NCBI GenBank assembly: GCA_017994695.1
Contig: JAGOKF010000001.1
Coordinates: forward strand, 104,119 to 168,118
Length of the DNA: 64,000 bases
From: Myxococcota bacterium
GTDB lineage: Bacteria > Myxococcota_A > UBA9042 > DTJE01
Direction of reading: 5' to 3'
The notes under the pieces were generated by a model, which did not search any database, was not told the DNA's origin, and worked only from the letters and a program-made list of their open reading frames with translations. Positions 1-8,699 of the stretch are shown piece after piece. Position 1 is the stretch's first letter. Every line of letters begins with the position of its first letter. Position numbers and translations under genes: made by a program.

Positions 1-1446
1 GAGGACTCCTTCCCGAACGAGGAGGTCTGCCTCTACGTGCAGTTGCAGGACGAGTCGGGACTCCGGGACCCCCTCCGGCGGGAGGGGTCGTCGACCCAGG
101 TGGTGCTCGCCTGGGAGTACTTCAACGGCAAGCACTGGCAGAACCTGATGCCCCGGGACGAGACCCGGGGGTTCCAGAACTCGGGCTTCGTGCGGTTCGT
201 CGGCCCGGCGGACTTCCGGTCGTCCAAGCGGTTCGGGGAGTCCCTCTACTGGATCCGGGTGCGACTCGAGGCCGGGGGGTACGTCGAGTCCCCCCGCATC
301 GTCCGGGTGCTGCTGAACAGCGTCCATGCCAGCCACCTGACCACCTTCGGGGAGACCATCCTCGGGTCGTCCCAGGGAACGCCGAACCAGGTCTTCCCCC
401 TGCCTCCCGGACCGGTGCTTCCGGGACAGGAACTGGTCGTGATCGAGCGGGAGGCCCCGACCGAGGAGGAGCGGCTGGCCCTGGTGGACGAGGAGGGAGA
501 GGACGCGGTGCAGGCGGATCCCTCGGGGGGATTCCGGGTCCGCTGGCACGAGGTCGAGGACCTCTACGAGAGCCCGCCCCATGCCCGGCACTACCAGAAG
601 GACGAGATGACCGGCGAGATCCGCTTCGGGGACGGCGTCCACGGGCGGGTGCCGCCGAAAGGGGACCGGAACGTCCGCCTGGTCCGCTTCCAGGTGGGAG
701 GCGGACAGGAGGGGAACCTGGCCCCCGGGAGCCTGGTGATTCCCCGCCAGTCCCTGACCTTCATCGAGGGGGTCACGAACCTCATCCCCGCCGGGGGCGG
801 TGCGGACCGCGAGACGGTGGAGGAGGTCAAGGCCCGGGCGCCCCACCTCTTCCGGAGCCGCTTCCGGGCCGTCACCGCCGAGGACTTCGAGTGGATCGCC
901 CGGGAGGCCTCCACCTCCGTGGCCCGGGCCCACTGCCTGCCCTGCCGTGACCGGGAAGGGGAGGTCACGGTGGTGGTGGTCCCCAAGATGGCCGACACCC
1001 CCGGCGGCGAGTCGATCCGGCCGGTCCCGTCCACGGAACTGATGCGCCGGGTGAAGGCCGAACTGGACCGGCGGAAACTGCTGAACACCATCCTCCACGT
1101 GGTGAGGCCCCGCTACCGGAACCTCGAGGTGCGGGTGACGGTGCTCCGGTCCTCCACCGGGACGTCCGGGGCGGTCCGGGAGGAGATCGACCGCCGGGTC
1201 CGGGAGTTCCTGCATCCCCTGCGGGGAGGAAGGAACCGGAAGGGATGGCCCTTCGGACGCCCCGTGTCGAAGATCGACATCTACCATCTCTGCGAGGAGG
1301 TGGCGGGGGTGGAGTTCGTGGAGCGGGTCGTGATCCGGGACCTGGACCTCGGCAGCGAGCCCGACCTGGTCCGCCTGGACGAGGACGAACTGCCCTTCGT
1401 GGAGTCCGTGGGCATCGAAGAGCGGGGTCACGAGAGGATTCTGTGA
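1..1446 (+). CDS. Putative baseplate assembly protein (baseplate J-like), 5' truncated by window
   Basis: The reading frame is open from base 1, so the N-terminus lies outside the window and 481 C-terminal residues are visible. The motif GEIRFGDGVHGRVPP followed by an 'RFQVGGGQEGNLAPGSL' stretch is the conserved core of gpJ/TIGR02243-type baseplate proteins. It is followed by the usual 'SRFRAVTAEDFEWIAREAS' block. In contractile tails and extracellular contractile injection systems (eCIS), such proteins form the baseplate wedge around the spike. The gene ends in a TGATG overlap with the next tail gene, so the two are translationally coupled. Family membership is seen in sequence; assignment to an eCIS rather than a phage is inferred from the neighbour at 2422 and the lack of any lysis, capsid or integrase gene nearby. 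Confidence 0.85.
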   Translation, partial: EDSFPNEEVCLYVQLQDESGLRDPLRREGSSTQVVLAWEYFNGKHWQNLMPRDETRGFQNSGFVRFVGPADFRSSKRFGESLYWIRVRLEAGGYVESPRIVRVLLNSVHASHLTTFGETILGSSQGTPNQVFPLPPGPVLPGQELVVIEREAPTEEERLALVDEEGEDAVQADPSGGFRVRWHEVEDLYESPPHARHYQKDEMTGEIRFGDGVHGRVPPKGDRNVRLVRFQVGGGQEGNLAPGSLVIPRQSLTFIEGVTNLIPAGGGADRETVEEVKARAPHLFRSRFRAVTAEDFEWIAREASTSVARAHCLPCRDREGEVTVVVVPKMADTPGGESIRPVPSTELMRRVKAELDRRKLLNTILHVVRPRYRNLEVRVTVLRSSTGTSGAVREEIDRRVREFLHPLRGGRNRKGWPFGRPVSKIDIYHLCEEVAGVEFVERVVIRDLDLGSEPDLVRLDEDELPFVESVGIEERGHERIL

Positions 1447-2381
1447 TGGCGCGTTCCCCTGCCACGTCCTCCGGAGGCCCTCCCCAGCGGGGCCATCGCC
1501 TCCCGGTTCCGGACCTGGTCGGGCTGGACCGGCACGTGGCCGTGTCGGTGCTGGCCTCCGCCGGCTTCGCCGATCCCCGCATCCGCTTCGCCGAGTCCTA
1601 CGAGAAGGGCGAAACGGTGCTGGCCCAGCACCCCGAGGGCGGGTCCCTCTGGGACAGCCGGAGCCCCGTCACCCTGACGGTCTCGAAGACCTCGCTGATC
1701 CGGTTCCTGCCGGCGATCTACCGTCCCAGGCAGGGGGGGGACCCGTCCTTCCTCCGGGACTTCCTGTGGATCATCCAGCATCTGTACGAATCGGTGAACG
1801 GCCGGATCGACGAGGTCCACCGGATCTTCCGGCCCTCCCGGACCCCCCCGGAGTTCCTGCCCTGGCTCGCCTCGTGGTTCGGCATCTTCTTCGACGACTC
1901 CCTGGACGACGCCAGGCGACGGAGGCTGCTCCGGGAAGCGCCGGGGCTCTTCCGGATCCGGGGGACCCGCGAGGCCCTGATCCGCTGGGTCTTCCTGTTC
2001 ACGGACCTGGAGGTCGAGGTCCTCGAGAACCGGTGGCCCTACCAGGGATTCCGGATCGGGTGCGACGTCCCCATCGGGGTCCGTTCGATGATCCTGCCCG
2101 AGATCTCGATGGCCCACGCCTTCGTGGTCCGGGTGCCGATCCCCCGGGACGAGGTCCCCGAGGAACTGCTGTTGCGGCTGCACCGGGTGATCCAGGCCGA
2201 GAAGCCGGCATCGACGAACTACTTCCTGCAGTTCGCCGACGTGGAGGGAGTCACCGAGGTCGTGGGGATGCGGATCGGCGTGTCGTCGATGGTCGGAGTG
2301 GACGGGAGCGGGACGACGGATGTCCCGGGGCCCGGGGAGGCGGAGGGTTCCGGCGACTCCCTGGCCCGGGAACCGGTTTGA
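1446..2381 (+). CDS. Phage tail protein I-like (TIGR02242) with N-terminal PASTA domain
   Basis: This is a 311-residue protein whose ATG overlaps the stop of the baseplate J-like gene. Residues about 20-82 match a PASTA domain: they begin VPDLVGLDRHVAVSVLASAG and end with a 'GSPVTLTVS'-like strand (here RSPVTLTVSK). From about residue 85 the sequence LIRFLPAIYRP, then FLRDFLWIIQHLYESV and PEFLPWLASWFG are typical of the P2 gpI/TIGR02242 tail protein domain, which attaches at the tail tip or baseplate of contractile particles. The C-terminal 40 residues are Gly/Pro-rich and probably disordered. PASTA domains usually bind peptidoglycan or lipid II in kinases and penicillin-binding proteins; in this position the domain could contact the producer's own wall or a target surface, which is inference. 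Confidence 0.82.
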   Translation: MARSPATSSGGPPQRGHRLPVPDLVGLDRHVAVSVLASAGFADPRIRFAESYEKGETVLAQHPEGGSLWDSRSPVTLTVSKTSLIRFLPAIYRPRQGGDPSFLRDFLWIIQHLYESVNGRIDEVHRIFRPSRTPPEFLPWLASWFGIFFDDSLDDARRRRLLREAPGLFRIRGTREALIRWVFLFTDLEVEVLENRWPYQGFRIGCDVPIGVRSMILPEISMAHAFVVRVPIPRDEVPEELLLRLHRVIQAEKPASTNYFLQFADVEGVTEVVGMRIGVSSMVGVDGSGTTDVPGPGEAEGSGDSLAREPV

Positions 2382-2421
2382 GCGGGACACGGTGCCCCGA
2401 CACGGGGCGCGGGAGGCGGAG

Positions 2422-3939
2422 ATGGCGGATCCGAGAGCATTCAAGCGCCTGAACTTCTTCCGGGGGTTCCTGACCACCGAGGACGACTGGAACGAGGGCG
2501 AGCGGTACCACATCGAGAAGCGCAGCCTCCACGCCCGGGCCCTCCATGCGCCGGGCGTGGTGCCCCAGTTCCTGGAGGGACTGCGGGTGCGCCAGCGGGG
2601 TCGCGGGGAACTGAACATCGAGGTCTCGCCGGGCTATGCCATCGACGGCCAGGGACGGGACCTCTACCTCCCCGAGACGGTGATCCGGGCGGTCAACCCG
2701 GCGGACTTCCGCCTGCCCCAGACGGTCTACGTGGTCCTGTCCTACACCGAGGAACCCACCGACTTCGTGGCCTACAAGGAGAACCTCCAGTTCAAGGGCC
2801 ACAAGCGCATCACCGAGGGGGTCAAGGTCGAGGTGACGGCCCGGGAACCCGACATCCAGAGCGAGGTGGAACTGGCGCGCATCCAGCTGGAGAAGGGGGT
2901 CAAGGCGATCAAGGACGCCGTGGACCCGAACCACCCCCGCCCCAACGAGATCGACCTGCGCTACGTCCCCTGGGCGGGGGTCGCCGGGTCCTTCCTGAAG
3001 ACCCAGGACCGGGAGGACCTGGCCCAGCTGCTGGCCCACAAGATCGAGATCTACTCCCACCTGGCCCACGTGCTGAAGATCTCGCCAGCCCTGGACGTCC
3101 TCCACGGGGCCATCACGCTGGACATGCTGCTGTCGGCGGGGCTGGTGGACTACCGGAACGTCTTCTCGCTGCTGGAGACCCTGATCCAGTTGCAGCAGGC
3201 CCTGATCCGGGAGATGGAGAAGGGCCACCCGGAAATCTGCCAGTCCCGGGAGTTCGGGGTGTACAAGTGGAACGTCTCCAGCGTGAAGATGGATCGCCGC
3301 CACTCCCTGGAACTGCTGGTGGACATCCTGACGACCCAGCGGAACGCCCACGAGGCGATGAAGGCCCTCTTCGCCCAGGACCTGGTCCCCAGGACGCCCC
3401 GGGTCGCCGCCGAGGCGCCGTCGGAGAAGATCTGGGAGGACATCAAGGTCCGGAGCGAGGACTTCACCGAGATCCTCTCGATCGAGTCCCGGGACTTCCG
3501 CCGGGTGGACCTGCTGGACATCTACGACGAGGCCAGCGAGAAGGCCCACCACTTCCTGATCATGGATGAGAAGGACCGGTACCGGAGCCGCCAGAAACTG
3601 AAGTACCCCGACGGGAAGGTGGTGGAGGACGTCGGCGTGCACTTCGAGGGGGGGAAGTGCTCCTTCGAGATCCGGGGGATCGAGCCCAACCGGGACGTGA
3701 TCCTGATCCTGCGGATGGACTACGTCCGGGGGGACTCGGAGAGCGAGGTGTACGTGAACGGCCGGAAGGCCCCGAACCTGGTGATCGGCGGAAACGACAT
3801 CAAGTTCCGCTGGCGGAACTGGCCCTACCGGATCCCGGCCGAACTGGCCACCGAGCCGACCCTCCGGATCCAGATCGCCCCGATCAAGGCCGAGCGGGAC
3901 TTCAACCTCTTCAAGGTCTGGGCCTACCAGGCCAAGTGA
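2422..3939 (+). CDS. eCIS-associated structural protein (FF-x-G-x-L-T-x-EDx family)
   Basis: This 505-residue protein starts at the ATG at 2422, which has a GGAGGCGGAG site just upstream; an upstream ATG at 2320 in the same frame only adds shadow sequence from the tail gene. The N-terminus reads LNFFRGFLTTEDDWNEG, then YHIEKRSLHARALHAPGVV and an immunoglobulin-like strand 'LNIEVSPGYAIDGQGRDLYLP'. This order, in which a short aromatic motif precedes a two-helix segment and a 'GVV..GL.V..G.AID..GR' block, recurs in uncharacterised proteins of eCIS loci. The middle is helical; the C-terminal ~150 residues look like a beta-sandwich (from about FEIRGIEPNRDVILIL onward). It is the last gene of the tail locus and faces the next gene tail to tail. 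Confidence 0.6.
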   Translation: MADPRAFKRLNFFRGFLTTEDDWNEGERYHIEKRSLHARALHAPGVVPQFLEGLRVRQRGRGELNIEVSPGYAIDGQGRDLYLPETVIRAVNPADFRLPQTVYVVLSYTEEPTDFVAYKENLQFKGHKRITEGVKVEVTAREPDIQSEVELARIQLEKGVKAIKDAVDPNHPRPNEIDLRYVPWAGVAGSFLKTQDREDLAQLLAHKIEIYSHLAHVLKISPALDVLHGAITLDMLLSAGLVDYRNVFSLLETLIQLQQALIREMEKGHPEICQSREFGVYKWNVSSVKMDRRHSLELLVDILTTQRNAHEAMKALFAQDLVPRTPRVAAEAPSEKIWEDIKVRSEDFTEILSIESRDFRRVDLLDIYDEASEKAHHFLIMDEKDRYRSRQKLKYPDGKVVEDVGVHFEGGKCSFEIRGIEPNRDVILILRMDYVRGDSESEVYVNGRKAPNLVIGGNDIKFRWRNWPYRIPAELATEPTLRIQIAPIKAERDFNLFKVWAYQAK

Positions 3940-3954
3940 CCCCCCGGTTCCCGG

Positions 3955-5250
3955 TCAGGCCTTCTCCAGGGCGCTTTCCAGGTCCCGGATCAGGTCGTCG
4001 GCCGACTCGAGGCCGATGGAGAGGCGGACGCCGCCGGGGTGGATTCCCGCCGCCTCCTGGGTCGCGGGGTCCAGGGCACAGTGGGTCATCAGTCCCGGGG
4101 CCTCGATCAGGGTCTTCGTCATGCCCAGGCTGACCGCCAGGGTGATGCAGTAGGACTCGGCCGCCACGTGGTTCATCACGCGCTCCCGGGCCTCGAAGGC
4201 CTGCCGCGGATCGCCGGCCATCTCGAAGTAGATCATCGACCCGGGGCAGAAGGCACCCTCGGGAGTCCGCATCTGGCGCCGGGCCAGGTCCGCCTGGGGG
4301 AAGGACGGGAGGCCGGGCCAGGAGACCCTCGCCACCTTCGGGTGCCCCTCCAGGAAGGAGGCGACGCGGCCGGCCGTCTCCACCTGCCGGGCCAGGCGGA
4401 GCGGGAGGGTCGACAGGCCATAGACCAGGATGTCCCAGGCCGCCGAGGGCGACAGGACCCCCCCGAAGTCCTTCCGGTGGCCCCGCAGGGGTCCGTGGAG
4501 GCGCCGGGGCCCCACCACGATGCCCCCCATGTCCACCCCGAACCCGCCGACGTTCTTGGTCAGGCTCGCGACCACCAGGTCGGCGCCGAGTTCCAGGGGA
4601 CGCTGGCCCCAGAAGGTCTGGAAGGTGTTGTCCACCACGATCAGGACCTGGTCCTCGGGCCCCCGGCGGGCATTGACGGGCTGAAGGGCCTGCCGCAGGG
4701 CCTGGATGTCCACCAGGTGCAGCGTCGGATTCGCCGGGGTCTCGAGGTAGAGGACCCGGGTGGTGTCGTCGACGGCGTCCAGGACCTGGTCCAGGTCCCG
4801 GGCGTCCACCAGCCGGGTCCCGATGCCGTAGCGGGGCAACTGGGTGGTCAGCAGGCTGAAGGTGCACCCGTAGAGGGTCCGGTGGGCCACGATGGAACTC
4901 CCCGCCCGGCTGCAGGTCATCAGCGCCGCCGAGATGGCCCCCATGCCGCAGGCGAAGGCCACCGCCGATTCGCCCCCCTCGGCCTCCCGGAGGTGCTCCT
5001 CCAGCAGCGCCACGTTCGGCTCGTCCAGACGGTCGTAGATGTAGGTCGGCGGCCGGTCCTCCGAGGTCGCCGCGTCGGTGGCGAAGTCCAGGAACCCCCG
5101 CTGGCCCCGGGAGACGCTCTCCATCCGGAAGGTGGTGCTGGTCGTCAGGGGGGGCAGCACGTGGTGGCTGTAGTCCCAGAAGGGGGAATGGGGCTGCCCG
5201 TGAATCAGGCGGGTCCAGTCGGCATACCGGGGACGATCGGGTCGGTCCAT
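3955..5250 (-). CDS. Cys/Met metabolism PLP-dependent enzyme (gamma-synthase/gamma-lyase family)
   Basis: This is a 431-residue fold-type I PLP enzyme of the cystathionine gamma-synthase / O-acetylhomoserine sulfhydrylase / methionine gamma-lyase family, cytoplasmic, acting in trans-sulfuration or methionine metabolism. The Schiff-base lysine is Lys232 in SLTKN and the pyridine-N aspartate is Asp207 in VVDNTF. Other family blocks are YIYDRLDEPN (residues 70-79), the 'CGMGAISAAL' phosphate loop, LETPANPTL and the C-terminal SIGLESADDLIRDL. A strong Shine-Dalgarno sequence (GGAGGAG) lies nine bases before the ATG. The sequence does not settle which reaction is catalysed. The gene stands alone, with its own candidate promoter at 5284-5313. 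Confidence 0.88.
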   Translation of the reverse strand: MDRPDRPRYADWTRLIHGQPHSPFWDYSHHVLPPLTTSTTFRMESVSRGQRGFLDFATDAATSEDRPPTYIYDRLDEPNVALLEEHLREAEGGESAVAFACGMGAISAALMTCSRAGSSIVAHRTLYGCTFSLLTTQLPRYGIGTRLVDARDLDQVLDAVDDTTRVLYLETPANPTLHLVDIQALRQALQPVNARRGPEDQVLIVVDNTFQTFWGQRPLELGADLVVASLTKNVGGFGVDMGGIVVGPRRLHGPLRGHRKDFGGVLSPSAAWDILVYGLSTLPLRLARQVETAGRVASFLEGHPKVARVSWPGLPSFPQADLARRQMRTPEGAFCPGSMIYFEMAGDPRQAFEARERVMNHVAAESYCITLAVSLGMTKTLIEAPGLMTHCALDPATQEAAGIHPGGVRLSIGLESADDLIRDLESALEKA

Positions 5251-5283
5251 GGCCGTTCTCCTCCTCCATCCATCCTCGCAGGA

Positions 5284-5313
5284 AGCCTATGGCGGCTGCC
5301 AGCCGCCGGTCAA
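5284..5313 (-). promoter_or_regulatory. Candidate promoter of the PLP enzyme gene
   Basis: On the minus strand a TTGACC -35 box (5308-5313) and a TAGGCT -10 box (5284-5289) are separated by 18 bp, 34 bp ahead of the ATG at 5250. The -10 box matches the TAGnnT form seen before many genes in this window. Confidence 0.45.
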
Positions 5314-5346
5314 CCCGGGCCGCGCCGTCGGCGGGGTGAAACCGGG

Positions 5347-6435
5347 TCAGGAGTCGGGCGTTCCCCCCGACGGAATCCGGCGCCGGCGCCCGGGAGGTGC
5401 CGGGAGGGGCTTCGCGACGCCGCCCGGCGGGCGGGACGGGGACCCCGGCGGCCTCCCTCGACCCGGGGATCGACGACGGCCTCCCGTCTCTGCCAGCCGG
5501 GTCGCCGGACGGCCGGGAGCGGCACGGGCGGGTACCTCCGGAGCCTTCGCCCCGGCGGCCAGGAAGGCCCCGGCGGCCCGGACGCCCTCCGGGCTTCCGC
5601 CCAGGAGTCCCTGGAGCAGCACCCGGATCTCCTCCCGAAACGCCCGGACCGCCTCCAGGCGGGACCGGAGGCGGCCCTCCTCCCGGGCCAGGCGCAGGGT
5701 CCTCTCGGTCGGGGGATCCTCTGCGGCCTTCGCCGCGGCCGCCGAGGCCCGCGCCAGGTCCTCCTCCAGGGCCTGGACCAGGCGATCCTGCCGGGCCAGT
5801 CGCCCCTTCAGCGCCTCCCGCATCCCGGCGACATCCTGGAGGCGGTCCTCCCGTTCCTCCTCGGCCCCGTACCAGGCGGCGATGGCCTCCGACACGGCCC
5901 CCTGGAGGAAGCGCACCGCCTCGGGTCCCTCGTGTTCGTGGGGAAGGGGACGCCGATAGGGCCTGCCCGGCCGAAGGTCCCGGCGGATGGACCGGGACGG
6001 GACCAGGCTGGCCAGGATGACCCGGCGGTCGTCGGCCAGGAACAGGTTCGGGTGATGGCCGCTGCACTCGAAGATCAGGGACCGGTCGTGGGGCTTCCTC
6101 GAGAAGGACATCTCGACCACCCGGTCCTGGAAGACCCGCTGGACCGACACCAGCGTGCTTCCCCGGAGTTCCCGGGCCACGCGGGCCGCGAAGTCCCGGA
6201 CCTCCCGGGCCGCCCGATCCTCCTCCCGGCGATGGTCCGGGGAAGGGGCATCCAGGTGGATCCGGGCCATCCGGGGACGGGCCGATACCCGGACCAGGCG
6301 CAGCCCCTCGGGGGTGGCGAACCGAAGTCGAACGGCCGCATGGGGCATCGCGTCCACGCCCGTCAACCGGGCTCCCGGAAGGATCCCCGCCAGTTCGGCC
6401 ACCACGGCGTCCAGTTCGGTGATGCCCAGCGTCAC
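5347..6435 (-). CDS. NFACT N-terminal domain protein (RqcH/FbpA-like), lacking the NFACT-R domain
   Basis: I place the start at the GTG at 6435 (362 residues), because it is preceded by GGTGGGG and the N-terminus MTLGITELDAVVAELAGILP then matches NFACT proteins. The frame stays open to a TTG at 6474, but that start would overlap the divergent promoter at 6456-6484. Residues 1-180 resemble the NFACT-N domain (for example RVFQDRVVEMSF, LIFECSGHHPNLFLAD and ILASL). Residues about 190-290 form a charged coiled coil. The last 60-70 residues are Pro/Arg/Gly-rich. Complete RqcH-type proteins have about 550 residues and end in an NFACT-R domain; that domain is missing here and not found downstream in any frame. 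The role may be in ribosome-associated quality control or may have diverged. Confidence 0.68.
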   Translation of the reverse strand: MTLGITELDAVVAELAGILPGARLTGVDAMPHAAVRLRFATPEGLRLVRVSARPRMARIHLDAPSPDHRREEDRAAREVRDFAARVARELRGSTLVSVQRVFQDRVVEMSFSRKPHDRSLIFECSGHHPNLFLADDRRVILASLVPSRSIRRDLRPGRPYRRPLPHEHEGPEAVRFLQGAVSEAIAAWYGAEEEREDRLQDVAGMREALKGRLARQDRLVQALEEDLARASAAAAKAAEDPPTERTLRLAREEGRLRSRLEAVRAFREEIRVLLQGLLGGSPEGVRAAGAFLAAGAKAPEVPARAAPGRPATRLAETGGRRRSPGRGRPPGSPSRPPGGVAKPLPAPPGRRRRIPSGGTPDS

Positions 6436-6455
6436 GGCATGCCCCACCACGGCGG

Positions 6456-6484
6456 TTGACTCTACCACGGGCAATCGGTAGCGT
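6456..6484 (+). promoter_or_regulatory. Candidate promoter of the beta-propeller lipoprotein gene
   Basis: TTGACT (6456-6461) and TAGCGT (6479-6484) are 17 bp apart, and the ATG follows 27 bp downstream at 6512. The site overlaps the longer alternative start of the divergent NFACT gene. Confidence 0.5.
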
Positions 6485-6511
6485 GCGAGGGCCGGAGCCG
6501 GGGATGGGGGG

Positions 6512-7984
6512 ATGAGTCGTCGCCGGATGGGGATGATCGCCGGGGTGCTGGCGTGGTGGCTGGCCGGGTGTTCCTCGCCTCCGACCGGGAGCAGCGACCC
6601 GGACCCCGGGACGGACCTGCCCGAGGACCGGGTCGTGAACGACCCCGGAGGGGACGGCCGGGTGCCCCTGGCGGTCCCCGAGGGGACCCGGATCGCCTAC
6701 GGCTACCAGCGGTACGTGGACCCGGGACCCGCCTTGGACCTGCGGATCACGGGCCCGAACGGATCCGATCCGGTCTCCTTCCGGGATCGCCTGGAGCCCC
6801 TGGGCCTGGACTGCCAGGCGGGATGCCTGCTGGACCGGAGCGGGTCCTGGCTGGCGGTGCTCGTGGCGACGGCTTCGGGAGGAGGAGACGGGAACACCCT
6901 CCGCCTGTTCCGGGTGCAGGCCGACGGGACCCCGGTCGCCTCGGGGATCCCGGACGTCGCCGAGGCCTGGTACCCGGCCTTCGGGAGCACCCGGGACGGC
7001 CCGGCGATCTACTGGTCCCGGTCCCGCCCGGCCTGCGATGCCGACTCGGGACTCCCGAAGGGCTGCCGGGCCTTCTACCGGCGCCTGCTCCGGGCCGACG
7101 CCCCCGAGGAGTTCCTCTTCTCGTTCCCCCCGGCGTCGATCCTCGACCGGACCCTTCCCCACTCCGGGTTCTTCCGCCTGGGGGAGGACGGACGGACGGT
7201 CATCGTGCTGGCCCCGACGGTGGGCAGCCAGCGGATCTTCCTGTGGCGGGAAGCGGGCGAGCCGCTGCTCCAGGGAGGCCCCTTCTGCGGGACGCCCGAC
7301 CGGGCTCCCGACGGATCCTGCCTGGAATCGGGGGGCGCCTTCTCGGACCGGGACCCCGTGGCCGTCTCCCCCGACGGGAACCACCTGGTGGCGGCCCTGG
7401 TCCTGGAGGACCGGCGCCTGGTGGCGTGGCACCGGGATCTCCGGGGCGACGCCACCCGGGCCGCGATCCTGATGGAGGTTCCCCGGGGAAGCCGCTTCTC
7501 CACCGATGCCTGCTACAACCGGACGCCCCCGTCCCGGTGGGAACCCACCCGGGTGGTGCCCCCGCTGCGCTTCTCCCCCGATTCCTCGGAGGTGGTGCTG
7601 GTGGGGCATGCCCCCTGCGGCGACAACCGGGACAAGCCCTGGACCAAGGTACTGGGCCTTTCTCTGGAGAGACTGGACCGGGAGGGACGCCTCGACCCGG
7701 GCGACCTCCGGTGGATCACCGACTTCCCCCCGGGGGACATCGCCGCCTCGGTCTCGGTGCTCCCGGAGGCCCTGGACCTCTCCCCTTCCGGGGACCTGGT
7801 CTTCCTGGTCGGGACGCCGTGGCTCGATTCCCGGGGGGAACCGATCGCGGACTCCCAGTTGCAGCACCGCAACGACGCGGAGGTGCTGGTGACCCGGCGG
7901 GACGGGACCGCCGAGGTGGTCCAGTGGACCTTCGGCCAGGGATGGCGGGCCACGTCGGTCCAGGTCCTGTCCCCGGGTCCCTGA
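6512..7984 (+). CDS. Lipoprotein with a WD40/TolB-like propeller pattern, function unknown
   Basis: This 490-residue protein begins with a basic N-region, a hydrophobic stretch and the lipobox WLAGC, with the lipidated cysteine near residue 20, so it is predicted to be an outer- or inner-membrane lipoprotein. The body has repeated blocks that pair a rendered value with a phrase such as VSPDGNHLVAALVL, RFSPDSSEVVLVG and LSPSGDLVFLVG, typical of WD40-like/TolB-type propeller blades. Four cysteines in the middle (for example LDCQAGC and CDADSGLPKGC) suggest disulfides and hence a periplasmic or outer location. It has its own promoter and faces the HAD gene tail to tail. I do not recognise a specific family. 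Confidence 0.7.
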   Translation: MSRRRMGMIAGVLAWWLAGCSSPPTGSSDPDPGTDLPEDRVVNDPGGDGRVPLAVPEGTRIAYGYQRYVDPGPALDLRITGPNGSDPVSFRDRLEPLGLDCQAGCLLDRSGSWLAVLVATASGGGDGNTLRLFRVQADGTPVASGIPDVAEAWYPAFGSTRDGPAIYWSRSRPACDADSGLPKGCRAFYRRLLRADAPEEFLFSFPPASILDRTLPHSGFFRLGEDGRTVIVLAPTVGSQRIFLWREAGEPLLQGGPFCGTPDRAPDGSCLESGGAFSDRDPVAVSPDGNHLVAALVLEDRRLVAWHRDLRGDATRAAILMEVPRGSRFSTDACYNRTPPSRWEPTRVVPPLRFSPDSSEVVLVGHAPCGDNRDKPWTKVLGLSLERLDREGRLDPGDLRWITDFPPGDIAASVSVLPEALDLSPSGDLVFLVGTPWLDSRGEPIADSQLQHRNDAEVLVTRRDGTAEVVQWTFGQGWRATSVQVLSPGP

Positions 7985-8003
7985 ACCGCCACCGAAACCC
8001 GGC

Positions 8004-8699
8004 TCACCGGGATCCCGGACCGGCGATCCACGAATCCAGGATCCTCCGGAGGGCCCGGATCGACCGGGCCTCGGGGCGCCGGTAGTCCGGGTCCGGGTCG
8101 TCCCGGTGGAGGGTACCGGGAAGGCGCAGCCGGATCGTCCTCCAGCCCAGGGAGTCCGCCGCGGGAAAGTCCCGGGACGGACAGTCCCCGACCATCACCA
8201 TTCCCCTCCCTGCCGTTCCGAGGGACCGCTCGACCCGCCGGAAGGGGGCCGGATCGGGCTTCGCCTCCCCGGGCCCGGCCACCTCGATCCGGTCGAAGAG
8301 CGGCTCGATCCCCAGGGACTCGATCTTGCGCCACTGGATTTCGGGGAATCCCTGGGTCAGCAGCGCGGTCCGGACCCCGCGCCCCCGGAGGTCCCGGACC
8401 AGGTCCACGACTCCCCGGAAGGGGCGCAGGCGAGGGCGATGATCCCGGTAGGCTGCCACCAGCGCGTCGATCCGATCCCCGGTCCGGGGCAGGTGCAGCC
8501 GCTCCAGTCCCAGGTCGAAGATCCGGGAGAACCCGTCGGTGGCCAGCACCTGCCGGAAGACCTCCGCGGCCTCGGGAAACTCCGGCAGGACCCGGCGGGC
8601 CGCCTCGCCGACGGCCCCCCGGACGAACTGCCTCTCGGGGTACAGGGTGTCGTCCAGGTCGAAGACCGCCGCCTCCAGGGGGTCCTCCTGCCGCCTCAT
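8004..8699 (-). CDS. HAD-family hydrolase (phosphatase-like, subfamily IA)
   Basis: A 231-residue cytoplasmic HAD-superfamily hydrolase. Motif I is FDLDDTLYP with nucleophile Asp14 and general acid Asp16; motif II is Thr115 in LLTQGF; motif III is the lysine in GEAKPDPAPF near residue 146; motif IV is VMVGDCPSRD near residue 170. A helical cap lies between motifs I and II, as in subfamily IA enzymes such as phosphoglycolate phosphatases, pyrophosphatases or nucleotidases; the substrate cannot be told. Its ATG overlaps the stop of the upstream response regulator gene by four bases, so the two are co-translated. Confidence 0.85.
   Translation of the reverse strand: MRRQEDPLEAAVFDLDDTLYPERQFVRGAVGEAARRVLPEFPEAAEVFRQVLATDGFSRIFDLGLERLHLPRTGDRIDALVAAYRDHRPRLRPFRGVVDLVRDLRGRGVRTALLTQGFPEIQWRKIESLGIEPLFDRIEVAGPGEAKPDPAPFRRVERSLGTAGRGMVMVGDCPSRDFPAADSLGWRTIRLRLPGTLHRDDPDPDYRRPEARSIRALRRILDSWIAGPGSR

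Noticed and set aside
1..3939. Interpretation of the tail genes as a prophage end
   Set aside because: No integrase, attachment site, capsid or lysis genes are near the right border, and the third gene is an eCIS-type protein; an upstream phage cannot be formally excluded.
6436..6474. TTG at 6474 as start of the NFACT protein
   Set aside because: It would overlap the divergent promoter; the GTG at 6435 has a better ribosome-binding site and gives the expected N-terminus.
3911..7867. A 1318-codon minus-strand open frame across the PLP enzyme, NFACT and lipoprotein genes
   Set aside because: It runs through three real genes in other frames, is Pro/Gly/Arg-dominated and shows no motif.
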